Assembly: GCA_017437965.1 (NCBI GenBank)
Contig: JAFRWN010000139.1
Location: 1-59,232 of the forward strand
Direction: 5' to 3'
Length of the DNA stretch: 59,232 nt
DNA from: Lachnospiraceae bacterium
GTDB lineage: Bacteria; Bacillota; Clostridia; Lachnospirales; Lachnospiraceae
The translations under genes were made by a program, and so were the position numbers. This document shows positions 51,244 to 59,232 of this stretch, piece after piece. How positions within the stretch are numbered: position 1 is the stretch's first letter; every line of letters starts with the position of its first letter. The notes under the pieces are model-generated. The model had not been told where the DNA came from. It did not search any database and saw nothing but the letters and a program-made list of their open reading frames with translations.

Positions 51244-53589
51244 CTAATCTCTTAAAGCAAGTGCCTTGGTCTGAAGCTCGCGAAGCTTATAGTAGGTACC
51301 CTTAAGCTCTTCAAGCTCCTTGTGGCTTCCTTCTTCGACAACCTTGCCGTCGTCTATTACTATAAGATGATCCGCATCCCTTAAAGTCGAAAGACGGTGG
51401 GCTATCGATATGGTAGTCCTGTCCTTTATCAGCATATTGATCGACGACTGTATCGCAAGCTCTGTTTCGGTATCGACAGATGCGGTCGCCTCGTCAAGTA
51501 TCAGTATCTTAGGATCGGCAAGTATAGCCCTGGCAATGGAAATCCTCTGCTTTTCGCCTCCCGAAAGAGACCTTCCGGTTGCCCCGACTATCGTATCATA
51601 ACCGTCCGGAAGCTTGCATATGAAATCATGGGCGGAGGCAAGCACCGCTGCCCTTACCACCTCTTCTATGCTCGCGTTTTTATTGGTGTAACGGATATTA
51701 TCCGCCACGCTTCCGACAAAAATATAGGTTTCCTGCGAAACCATGGCGATATTTCCGCGAAGCGTGTCGAACGAAAGGTCCTTTAGGTCGTACCCGTCGA
51801 TCTTCACCACGCCCTCATCGGGATCGTACAGCCTGTTGATGAGGCTTACGATGGTGGTCTTTCCCGCGCCGCTTCTTCCGACTATGCCAAGCATTTCTCC
51901 GTCCTTTACCTTAAAGCTTACGTTCTTTAACACGGGCTTATGCTCCTCATAGCCGAAGGTCACATTGTCAAGCTCCACATCTCCCTTAAGCCTTTCTATC
52001 CTTACCGGATTCTCTTTCTCAACTATATCGGGCTTGGCATCGATTATCTCAAAAATCCTCTCCGACGCGTTCATGCAGTTTGTAAACCATCTGATGCAGT
52101 TAGAAAAGAAATCCATCGGACCGTTTAACTGCTGGACATATCCGGCAAAGGTGATAAGAAGACCGAGCGAAAAGTTCTGCCTGTAAATGACAAGATAAGA
52201 ACCGACAAGCCAGACCATCAGCCCCGCAAGGCCTTCTGCCGCCGTATATATCTCATAGAATTTGCTGTCATATTCGACAACAGCCATCTCGGCCTCTCTG
52301 AGCCTTCCGTTCGCTTTATCGAATCTTTCCGTTTCGTTTTCTTCCTTGCCGAAGGCCTTTACGACCCTTGCTCCGTTAAGATTGTCGTTTACCCTTGAAT
52401 TAAGCGTCCTGTTTGCCCTGTGCCTTCTTCCGTAACGGTGCCACAGGACAGGCCTCATAAACCAGCTGATCATAAATGTAACAGGAATGAAAATCATCGA
52501 AAACAAAGCCAGAGTCACATTCAGCCTTAGCATGATCACGATAGTTGCGATAAGAGTAAAACTGTTTATGATAAAATAAGGCAGGGCATCGGTAAAAAAG
52601 CCCATGACCTCGTCTGCGTCCGATAGCACCCTTGTCATTAACGAGCCCGTCTGTTTACTGTTATAAAATTTGATGGAAAGCCTGCCCATTGATGTAAATA
52701 CATCGTTTTTCAGATTTCTTACCAGTCTCGGAGTGATTTTTGCCGTCAGCACTCCCTGCAGTATTCCCGTCAGCTGTATCGTAAGCTTGGTAAGTATCAT
52801 CGTCAGCACCACAAGGGCCAGAGCAAGGACATAATCTTCAGGATCGAGCCCCAGTATCCCCATGAACTTTTCATCCTTTTTCAGCACCCTGTCATATAAA
52901 ATCGTACCGTTAAGGTAGGGCCACACCAGATTTAAAAGTGCCGTGACGATGTAACACATGAACTTTACCGCTATCTTTGCCGTGTTGCCTCTAAGATATG
53001 AAACAGTCCTGATAAACAGAGAGCGCTTGTTCATGCACTTTGGGCATACCTTACGGTCCTTGTCGGGATACATCGTTCCGCATTTTTCGCAGTAAAGGCC
53101 CTCGTTTTCATCCTCTAACGACTCTTCCTTTATCTTCCCGTTTCCCTTGTATTCGTTCACCAGCTTTTCGAGCTTTAAAACACCGTGTATGCACCTGTTT
53201 GACAATATTGCAAGCCTTTCCTCGCTACCGTCCTTATTTACGGCGATCACGACGGCACCGGCAACCAGTCTCTCAATTTTCAGCCTGTCAATATCGTCAA
53301 GCATCACAAAACGATACTGCCACTGTCTTTTGAAATCGACCTGCCTTTCCCTGCGGTTAAGATTTCCCTTATAAAATCTTATCTCGTCCTTCCCGCAGAC
53401 CGCACTTGCAATCAAAAGACGCGCTCCGGGCTTTTCATTTTCAAACAGACCGATCCATCCTGCCGTAAAACGGCACTCCCCGTCGCAGTCCGTTTCCGTA
53501 AAAAAGGAAGCGCTTTTGTAGTCTATGTTCTCTCTTTCCAGCAGTTCAAGAAAATCGAGGCTGAATTTTTTGTCACCGAAAATATACAT
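51244..53589 (-). CDS. ABC exporter-type transporter with N-terminal domain and zinc ribbon
   Basis: A half-transporter of about 781 residues. An N-terminal region of ~160 residues rich in beta structure is followed by a zinc ribbon with CEKCG and CPKC (Cys167, 170, 182, 185), then six membrane helices. The ATPase has GRSGAGKTT, LSGGEKQR and ILILDEAT. The start is placed at the second in-frame ATG, since a promoter ends only about 15 bases before the first one (53610). It is the first gene of the trio and the likely heterodimer partner of the 734-residue protein. Confidence 0.86.
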   Translation of the reverse strand: MYIFGDKKFSLDFLELLERENIDYKSASFFTETDCDGECRFTAGWIGLFENEKPGARLLIASAVCGKDEIRFYKGNLNRRERQVDFKRQWQYRFVMLDDIDRLKIERLVAGAVVIAVNKDGSEERLAILSNRCIHGVLKLEKLVNEYKGNGKIKEESLEDENEGLYCEKCGTMYPDKDRKVCPKCMNKRSLFIRTVSYLRGNTAKIAVKFMCYIVTALLNLVWPYLNGTILYDRVLKKDEKFMGILGLDPEDYVLALALVVLTMILTKLTIQLTGILQGVLTAKITPRLVRNLKNDVFTSMGRLSIKFYNSKQTGSLMTRVLSDADEVMGFFTDALPYFIINSFTLIATIVIMLRLNVTLALFSMIFIPVTFMISWFMRPVLWHRYGRRHRANRTLNSRVNDNLNGARVVKAFGKEENETERFDKANGRLREAEMAVVEYDSKFYEIYTAAEGLAGLMVWLVGSYLVIYRQNFSLGLLITFAGYVQQLNGPMDFFSNCIRWFTNCMNASERIFEIIDAKPDIVEKENPVRIERLKGDVELDNVTFGYEEHKPVLKNVSFKVKDGEMLGIVGRSGAGKTTIVSLINRLYDPDEGVVKIDGYDLKDLSFDTLRGNIAMVSQETYIFVGSVADNIRYTNKNASIEEVVRAAVLASAHDFICKLPDGYDTIVGATGRSLSGGEKQRISIARAILADPKILILDEATASVDTETELAIQSSINMLIKDRTTISIAHRLSTLRDADHLIVIDDGKVVEEGSHKELEELKGTYYKLRELQTKALALRD

Positions 53590-53618
53590 TTTTCTTTCCC
53601 AAAATATCATGATTTTAA

Positions 53619-53676
53619 TGTAATAACCATAATATAATATCAGTGCTCTTTATGTCAAGTTTTATTAGTTATTACA
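53619..53676 (-). promoter_or_regulatory. Promoter of the ABC-DUF1854-ABC operon flanked by an inverted repeat
   Basis: On the minus strand TTGACA (53653-53658) and TATATT (53631-53636) are 16 bases apart. TGTAATAAC (53619-53627) and its exact complement GTTATTACA (53668-53676) bracket the promoter with about 49 bp between their starts, upstream of -35 and downstream of -10. This layout suits a repressor that binds both sites. No regulator gene is adjacent. Confidence 0.65.
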
Positions 53677-53779
53677 AATGTTTTAAATTTAAATATACAT
53701 TATTCCGGATTAGTGTTATAATATAGATTAATGACCAATCATTCTGTATCAATTGGTTTGAAAGGATCAAGCTGAAATA

Positions 53780-55552
53780 ATGAAGAAAATAAAAACTTTC
53801 TTTTTATCTATAAGAACCAGGCTGGTTTTGCTTGTAATCGTAGGGATTATAATACTTGCTGCCAGCCTTGTTGTGATAAGCGTTCTGCTTTCGAGCAAAA
53901 TACTTACCAAGGGTGCAACAACCCAGATGAACTTGTTTTGTGAGGAACGTGCCGATGATATCAATACGGAGTTTCTCAGGATTGAAGATGCTGTCGGAGC
54001 GCTTTCAAGATGGACTAAAAGCAAGATAAAAAACATAAATTCAATAACCGAAGACGAAAAGCTTCGCGACTCGATAGTCAAGGATGCAGATGACCTCATC
54101 CATTTTATGACTGAGGACAACAAATTCATCCAGGGAGCATATATTCATTACACTCTCGATATCACCGGTGTTACAGACCGCGATGAGGGTGTATATTATT
54201 CGCGCAACAAAAATGGCGGATTCGAAATAATACCTTTTACCCAGTCAGAGATTGAAAAAGATCCTGTTGCGGATTACTGGTATTATGATCCGATAAAAGC
54301 TAAAACTGCCCTCTGGACCAAGCCCTATTATGACGGAAGCGTTGATGATTACCTTATCTCATATGTCCAGCCGATTTTTATGGAAGAAATTCCCGTTGCA
54401 ATCATCGGAATAGACATAAACTTCAGAACGCTCACTGAATGGGTTGATTCCATGAGTTATCGCGAAACAGGTTATATGTATCTTAAGGAAGCTGACGGGA
54501 GTGTTCATTATCATTTTGATGAGCTCAGGCAAGAAGAACTGCATGGTGACGGCGAAGATCATATTGTTGAAAATGCAAAACTCATGAATATGGCGTCTAC
54601 CGATGATGAACTGATCCGCTATAATTACAACAATCAGGATCGCGTAATGGCATTTGTCACACTTCGAAACGGAATGAAATTTGTTTTGTGCGATGATTAT
54701 GACAGTATTTATAAAGAAAGAAACCATGCGACCATTCTGATGATTTCAGTGTCTGTAATACTTACTGCAGTGCTTGCCATCATAACAATTATAATGGTAT
54801 CGCGTATTACTAATCCTTTAAGAAAACTTACTTCCGCTGCTACAGAAATAAGCAGCGGTGATTATGATGTGGTGCTTTCTCCTGAGAAGAACAACGAGGT
54901 AGGCGAACTTTCCAAGGCCTTCAGACTTGCAATAGACAAGATACGTGCAAGGGAAGAAGACAACAAGGCTTTAGTAGCCGCTCAGAACCAGCGTATAGAG
55001 AGAGCTGCGGAAACGTTAAAAAAACAAAGCGGGGATATTATCACCCTTAAGAATCTGGCATATGTGGATTCTCTTACTAAAGTAAAAAACAAGACCGCAT
55101 ATGATGACACAACAAAATATATAGACAGCCAGATCAAAAACGGTATGGCTGAGTTTGCTGTCATAATGTGCGATCTTAACTACCTTAAAATAATAAACGA
55201 TAATTATGGCCATCAGGCCGGAGACCTGGCGCTTAAGCGGGCGGCAGAATTGCTTTGTACTGCATTTCCGATGAGCTCGGTATTCCGGATCGGCGGAGAT
55301 GAATTTGTCATCATCCCGTCAGGTATCGAATATGCAAGGCTTGATGAGCATCTCCGCAACATAAAAAATATGCTCGATGCAGAAAGAGCTTCATCGGATG
55401 AACTGGATAAACGCATTTCAATCTCTGTGGGAAGTGCTGTGTTTAACCATAATACCGATCACTCATACCGCGATGTTTATGAACGTGCAGACATGATGAT
55501 GTATGAGGAAAAACAGAGGATACATGCCCTTGACGGATATGATGCCCGGTAA
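53780..55552 (+). CDS. Membrane receptor diguanylate cyclase (dCache-HAMP-GGDEF)
   Basis: This 590-residue protein has an N-terminal membrane helix (15-38), an external dCache-type ligand domain (about 40-312; PYYDGSVDDYLISYVQP around 182-198) and a second helix (317-341). A HAMP region (about 340-392), a coiled coil and a GGDEF domain (about 425-585) follow. The motif FRIGGDEF (502-509) is intact and MCDLNYLKIINDNYGH supplies the metal site, so ligand-controlled cyclic di-GMP synthesis is expected. A TATAAT at about 53715 gives a promoter with a weak -35. Cache domains often bind amino acids or organic acids. Confidence 0.9.
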   Translation: MKKIKTFFLSIRTRLVLLVIVGIIILAASLVVISVLLSSKILTKGATTQMNLFCEERADDINTEFLRIEDAVGALSRWTKSKIKNINSITEDEKLRDSIVKDADDLIHFMTEDNKFIQGAYIHYTLDITGVTDRDEGVYYSRNKNGGFEIIPFTQSEIEKDPVADYWYYDPIKAKTALWTKPYYDGSVDDYLISYVQPIFMEEIPVAIIGIDINFRTLTEWVDSMSYRETGYMYLKEADGSVHYHFDELRQEELHGDGEDHIVENAKLMNMASTDDELIRYNYNNQDRVMAFVTLRNGMKFVLCDDYDSIYKERNHATILMISVSVILTAVLAIITIIMVSRITNPLRKLTSAATEISSGDYDVVLSPEKNNEVGELSKAFRLAIDKIRAREEDNKALVAAQNQRIERAAETLKKQSGDIITLKNLAYVDSLTKVKNKTAYDDTTKYIDSQIKNGMAEFAVIMCDLNYLKIINDNYGHQAGDLALKRAAELLCTAFPMSSVFRIGGDEFVIIPSGIEYARLDEHLRNIKNMLDAERASSDELDKRISISVGSAVFNHNTDHSYRDVYERADMMMYEEKQRIHALDGYDAR

Positions 55553-55584
55553 ATCAATGTATCAAAGTGTCTTACCAGCAAAAA

Positions 55585-56751
55585 TCATATACGGGCATCA
55601 ATCTTTCGATACGCCATTTCCAAAAGACTGATATTCAATGCAGCAAATATCAGCAGATAAAACGGCATGATGCCGATTCCGATAATCTGCTGCAATATTC
55701 CGAACACCATGGGCATGAAAGTGCTTCCTACGTAAGCCGATGCCATCTGCAGTCCTATTACCGCTGCAGAATACCTTTTTCCGAAGTTTGACGGTGCCAT
55801 ATGCTGTATAGCCGGGTATACAGGTCCCATTCCGGTTCCGATGACAACAAATCCAACTGCGGTAAAAACATAATGCGTATCCGGTATGATAATCATAATT
55901 ATGCCAAGCAGTTCAACCGCGATTCCGATCCGGATAAGCAGTCTGTCTCCAAGCCTGTTGGAAACAAATCCGGATATCAGCCTTCCTATCATCAGGCCAC
56001 CGAAAACAAGCGACCCGAATGATGCGATCATGCCGTCGCTAAGTCCTGTTCTGGTTCCCGCAAAATAACTGGGTGTCCACAAAAAGCATGTGCACTCTCC
56101 CGAACAATAGGCATAAAACGCTATCAATGTCAGGATCACACCGGGCACCTTAAGTGTTTCCTTAATACCGGCACTTTCCTTAATTTCTTCATCATCGGAA
56201 GCATTCTCATTCTTTTTCCAAAGAGGCAGAGATATGATGCATACCAAAAGTATTCCTGTCTGCAGAAAGGCAGTCCAGCGGTATCCTTCATTCCATCCGG
56301 CACGGCTCAGTGCCAGCGCCATGATATACGGGCTTATAACCGCTCCCACACCATAAAAGCAATGCAGAAAATTCATTGCGGAGCCCGAATAATGATTCGC
56401 GACATAATGATTGACCGATGCATCAATCGCTCCGGCTCCAAGCCCGTATGGAATTGCGATTACAAACAGCATCCAGTACTCTGTTGATACTGAAAACCCA
56501 AGTAATCCCAGTATCGTAAAAAAGATAGACACTATCACTATCCATTTCGTATGGAACTTCTTTATGATGCGCGGGCTCAAAAGTGCCGATATGATCGTCA
56601 TGAAGGATATGGTCATGGATACATAGCCAGCATATGATGAAGGAACGTTAAAAGCCTCCTGCATCTTTGGCCAGCCCGATCCCAGAAGTGAATCAGGCAG
56701 ACCCAGACTCACAAATATCAGATATATTACTGCTAAAAGCAAAGAACCCAT
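55585..56751 (-). CDS. MFS transporter
   Basis: This 388-residue protein has about twelve membrane segments, MFS-type, with a central cytoplasmic loop (WKKNENASDDEEIKES). The opening LIFVSLGLPDSLLGSGWP and the repeat-like GFVVIGTGMGPVYPAIQHMAP resemble FucP-like and related sugar/H+ symporters or efflux carriers. It is convergent with the GGDEF gene 33 bases away. Substrate unknown. Confidence 0.87.
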   Translation of the reverse strand: MGSLLLAVIYLIFVSLGLPDSLLGSGWPKMQEAFNVPSSYAGYVSMTISFMTIISALLSPRIIKKFHTKWIVIVSIFFTILGLLGFSVSTEYWMLFVIAIPYGLGAGAIDASVNHYVANHYSGSAMNFLHCFYGVGAVISPYIMALALSRAGWNEGYRWTAFLQTGILLVCIISLPLWKKNENASDDEEIKESAGIKETLKVPGVILTLIAFYAYCSGECTCFLWTPSYFAGTRTGLSDGMIASFGSLVFGGLMIGRLISGFVSNRLGDRLLIRIGIAVELLGIIMIIIPDTHYVFTAVGFVVIGTGMGPVYPAIQHMAPSNFGKRYSAAVIGLQMASAYVGSTFMPMVFGILQQIIGIGIMPFYLLIFAALNISLLEMAYRKIDARI

Positions 56752-56813
56752 TTTCTAGTTCTACCTTTCATCCACCAATTTTCAAATGTCATAATTTTTT
56801 TATCGTGTCATTA

Positions 56814-56885
56814 TCAAAATAATCTTTCATCCCTCAGAATTGAGAAATACATCCTGTCTTCATAAGTTCCATTCATTAAGAACCA
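56814..56885 (-). pseudogene. Remnant of a GNAT acetyltransferase 3' end
   Basis: The minus strand reads MNGTYEDRMYFSILRDERLF then stop, preceded within four codons by an in-frame stop. NGTYEDRMYFSILRDE is the usual C-terminus of RimJ/RimL-type acetyltransferases. Only about 20 codons remain and no start or upstream part exists here. Confidence 0.6.
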
Positions 56886-57012
56886 TCATCATGTCTTACG
56901 TAAACAACTTCGATTCCGTTTTTACGAGCCTCATCTATGAGTCTTGCCTCATTATTCCTGAATTCATCAAAAGCATATAGTTTCTCGTTCGTTATGCCTT
57001 TCTGTACATGGT
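56876..57012 (-). pseudogene. Remnant of an isochorismatase-family hydrolase N-terminus
   Basis: In one minus-strand frame VQKGITNEKLYAFDEFRNN is followed by EARLIDEARKNGIEVVYVRHDDG and then a stop. This is the opening third of an isochorismatase-like cysteine hydrolase, lacking the initial strand with the catalytic Asp and everything after the DDG. It lies immediately after the SDR-fusion gene and is not a functional gene. Confidence 0.65.
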
Positions 57013-58362
57013 TTATATAGCTTTTCCGCCTGATACTTTGATCACCTGTCCGGTAATCATTCTTGCCTGCTCACTTGCCAAAAACAAAATAGTTTCGGCA
57101 ATATCTTGCGGTTGAATTAACTTTCCCATCGGAATCAACGGAATAACTACTTTTTCAAAATCGGAATCGATCCATCCAGTCTGTGTCGGACCGGGTGCCA
57201 CACAATTCACAGTAATCCCGTACTGTGCCACCTCAAGAGCAATACTGTGGGTAAGTGCTTCCAAAGTCGCTTTGCTTGCTCCGTAAGTAATCTGTCCTGC
57301 AAAAGCCTGGGCGGCATCGGTAGAAATATTGATAATCCTTCCATAATCACCACGATGCTTAATAAATTCCCGAATCATCAGAATACTTCCACGGACATTG
57401 ACCGCAAAAGTATCATCAATCACACTTTGTGTAATCGTTTCTATCGTATCGCAACCGGTTTCGTCATCTGTTGCTGCATTATTAAGCAAAATATCAACTC
57501 GTCCGTATTTTTCAAGGACTGTGGAATATATTTCCTTTACAGCATCTTCATTCGAAATATCGCTCTCTAAAACTATGTATTCAGCACCTATTTCCTTAAG
57601 CTTATCTTCTACAGCTTCTGCCGTTCCTGCATTTGCCCCGTAATATCTGTCTACGCCATTCCTGTCGGTCTTAGAAGCATCAAATGGCCTTGATATTTTT
57701 TTATATACCAACACCACCTTTGCTCCTTCACGGGCAAAAGCCAATGCTGTCGTTGCACCGATTCCCCACGGATTATTCGCTCCGGTAATAATGGCAACCT
57801 TTCCGGTCAATCCATAACTTATCATGAGGGATTTACAATTAATGCCAAACACTCTGAGCATCGTCTTTTCATAATCATCTTCGATTATTGTAACGTTCTC
57901 GCCGGCACGCCGAAATCCATCTATGATATTCCGGTTGTCCATCGATACTCTTTCAAATGTGCAGTCTTCATCCTCTATTCTGGACTCGATTTCTGAAGCA
58001 TGTCCTGTGATATCGTCCCAATGGTTCCTTATATACTCATCCGACATAGCCAGACAGATAAATCTGATTGACCTTAAATAATGATCCTCGAAATCCTGTC
58101 TCCATTTAAACGGTACATAACAGCCCTCGACAACAAGGTTCTGTTCATTCTCTATCGCCGTCTTTATAGTCTCACAAACAATAGGCCAAAGATATCGGGT
58201 AAGCTCTTCGTCATCTTCTGGTGTGAGGTCGGTATTACCGCTCCGAATCAGTCCCATTTTCAGATGATCTATGGAAAGATAAGGATATTTATACTTTTCA
58301 AGCATCCTCTGTGCCAACACTGTTTTTCCTGTATGAGATGCACCTGTTATTATTATGATCAT
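57013..58362 (-). CDS. Fusion of a P-loop kinase-like domain and a short-chain dehydrogenase
   Basis: This 449-residue protein has residues 1-177 forming a nucleoside-kinase-like P-loop domain (Walker A GASHTGKT, 7-14; YLSIDHLKMGLIR; NLVVEGCYVP). Residues 180-449 form a complete SDR with TGANNPWGIGATT (193-205), NNA (294-296), NISTDA (345-350), YGASK (360-364) and a C-terminal GQVIKVSGG. Met180 could be an old SDR start but has no ribosome site. Neither domain seems broken. The SDR half resembles 3-oxoacyl-ACP reductase-like proteins. The surroundings hold several gene fragments, so a deletion-born fusion is plausible. Function unknown. Confidence 0.78.
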   Translation of the reverse strand: MIIIITGASHTGKTVLAQRMLEKYKYPYLSIDHLKMGLIRSGNTDLTPEDDEELTRYLWPIVCETIKTAIENEQNLVVEGCYVPFKWRQDFEDHYLRSIRFICLAMSDEYIRNHWDDITGHASEIESRIEDEDCTFERVSMDNRNIIDGFRRAGENVTIIEDDYEKTMLRVFGINCKSLMISYGLTGKVAIITGANNPWGIGATTALAFAREGAKVVLVYKKISRPFDASKTDRNGVDRYYGANAGTAEAVEDKLKEIGAEYIVLESDISNEDAVKEIYSTVLEKYGRVDILLNNAATDDETGCDTIETITQSVIDDTFAVNVRGSILMIREFIKHRGDYGRIINISTDAAQAFAGQITYGASKATLEALTHSIALEVAQYGITVNCVAPGPTQTGWIDSDFEKVVIPLIPMGKLIQPQDIAETILFLASEQARMITGQVIKVSGGKAI

Positions 58363-58542
58363 AGCCTTGTTTTCAACTCCGTTCTTATTTTTTCAAGATT
58401 ATTGTATTAGTTCTTCTTTTCTCTATAACATCATAAAACTCCATACATTATCTTCTTATCATATTTATAAATCCATTTATTTTCTGATTTAATTTGCTAA
58501 TCTTTTTCAATAGAATCTAATTCGTTCAGAGCCGTTATTTTA

Positions 58543-58905
58543 CTATGTTTCATCAGGGTAATCCCAGAATCCACCGGTATGGAAGTTTTCGTTTCCCAGC
58601 GGCTTTGCAGTCAGTTTGAAGATCACACATCCGTCCGGACACACTACCGTTTTGGAGTATTTCCCATCTCCACCGACTTTGGTAAGATCGCCACCACTTC
58701 TGACAGCTTCCATCAAAGGAAACAACATCATCATTGTCTTTGAACAGATTCCGTAACCATCCGCGCTAACCGGACATCCATAAGTACATTTATAAACATC
58801 ACCGATTTCTTCACCATTACGACAATATCTCTCTGTATGATCTCCATGCAGAAAACCTGTTACTTCTACCGTAAATTCATATTCTTCGTCATACCACTTT
58901 TTCAT
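58543..58905 (-). CDS. TIGR04076 family protein
   Basis: This 120-residue protein matches the small cysteine-containing TIGR04076 family: GDVYKCTYGCPVSADGYGICSK and LFPLMEAVRSGGDLTKVGG, with VVCPDGCVIFKLTA near the end. Function in the family is unknown; conserved cysteines suggest metal or redox chemistry. AAACGGAGGATAAAT precedes the ATG. The 180 bases between it and the fusion gene are AT-rich; I see no gene in them. Confidence 0.82.
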   Translation of the reverse strand: MKKWYDEEYEFTVEVTGFLHGDHTERYCRNGEEIGDVYKCTYGCPVSADGYGICSKTMMMLFPLMEAVRSGGDLTKVGGDGKYSKTVVCPDGCVIFKLTAKPLGNENFHTGGFWDYPDET

Positions 58906-58941
58906 ATTTATCCTCCGTTTGTCAACCCTTTAAACTTGAAT

Positions 58942-59100
58942 TCAGCGAACTAATCTTATCGTCTGAGCATCTGCGTCAAGCTCAGCTGTGGTACCAATTG
59001 GGATAGTCAACATGGGCGCACAGTGGCTGAAATCACACTCCGCCAGTACCGGGATATCAGGTCTGCCGATATAGTCATACTGCATCACATCAATAATGGA
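58942..59100 (-). pseudogene. Remnant of an S66-family LD-carboxypeptidase 3' end
   Basis: The minus strand reads IIDVMQYDYIGRPDIPVLAE, then CDFSHCAPMLTIPIGTTAEL and DADAQTIRLVR before a stop. This is the C-terminus of S66 serine carboxypeptidases (MccF/LdcA-like), including the SH-AP-PIG segment with the catalytic-region His. Everything upstream of it is missing: stop codons and the end of a GNAT gene lie directly before it. Confidence 0.7.
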
Positions 59101-59103
59101 TTA

Positions 59104-59232
59104 TCACAGTTTCCAAACACTTTTACTTATTACATATACTCCATCGTGATATTCTCCTTCTCCTTCAAAGAAGGTTTCAAATCCACACTTTTCCAAAACA
59201 CGTCCTGAGGAAACATTTTCCAGGAGTCGAAT
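59104..59232 (-). CDS. GNAT family N-acetyltransferase (partial, C-terminus)
   Basis: The last 42 codons of a gene entering from the right edge read NVSSGRVLEKCGFETFFEGE then ...VISKSVWKL and stop. N-x-x-S-x-x-VLEKCGF is the RimJ/RimL-type GNAT C-terminal motif. Whether the rest is intact cannot be judged, as the 5' part is outside the window. Confidence 0.65.
   Translation of the reverse strand: MRLLENVSSGRVLEKCGFETFFEGEGEYHDGVYVISKSVWKL

Overview
The window reads as chromosomal DNA of a pectin- and hemicellulose-degrading Firmicute. Lachnospiraceae (relatives of Butyrivibrio, Roseburia, Lachnospira) is the best guess. This rests on strong AGGAGG ribosome sites, TTGACA/TATAAT promoters, lipoprotein solute-binding proteins with serine-rich linkers, LplB/LplC-type ABC importers served by an MsmX-type ATPase, a single-chain pyruvate:ferredoxin oxidoreductase, and several GGDEF proteins. 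The genus cannot be fixed from sequence alone.

Region 1 (1-22960, all minus strand) is a pectin/galacturonate locus of two transcription units. Unit A is kdgK-kdgA-lacI. Unit B starts at uxaC (19906) and runs through 19 closely packed genes to kduI, which is cut by the left edge: uxaC, uxaB, a cytoplasmic pectin methylesterase, an S-component-like membrane protein, two ABC permeases, a large lipoprotein binding protein, two pairs of four-TM membrane proteins on either side of an MsmX-type ATPase, GH28, GH105, GH4, an AEC transporter, kduD, a TIM-barrel isomerase and kduI. Each unit has a near-consensus promoter with a 14-bp LacI-type palindrome (TGTAARCGCTTACA) just after the -10 box. The logic is import of methylated or unsaturated oligogalacturonides, intracellular de-esterification and depolymerisation, then conversion of galacturonate (UxaC/UxaB) and unsaturated uronate (KduI/KduD) towards KDG, KDPG and pyruvate. 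Tagaturonate to KDG also needs an altronate dehydratase, which is not in the window.

Region 2 (22.9-32.1 kb) holds a diguanylate cyclase-like protein and an electron-transfer operon: an RnfB-like polyferredoxin, pyruvate:ferredoxin oxidoreductase and a GltD-like flavoprotein. A MocR regulator lies divergently and shares a palindromic -10 element with that operon. Region 3 (32.1-42.3 kb) holds a LacI regulator, a second CUT1 sugar importer with an enlarged DUF624 protein, an AraC regulator with direct repeats in its leader, and an operon of a 7TM-GGDEF protein, a LytS-like kinase and a SARP-type response regulator.

Region 4 (42.4-48.4 kb) contains small genes, a TetR-flavoprotein-GNAT operon with two operators built into its promoter, an AraC regulator, and a divergent GH26-esterase lipoprotein that probably acts on acetylated mannan. 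Region 5 (48.4-56.8 kb) contains a putative exporter trio (ABC, DUF1854, ABC) with zinc ribbons, a dCache-HAMP-GGDEF receptor and an MFS transporter. Region 6 (56.8-59.2 kb) is a decayed stretch with fragments of GNAT, isochorismatase-like and S66-peptidase genes around a P-loop/SDR fusion. No rRNA, tRNA, CRISPR array, transposase or prophage gene was seen.
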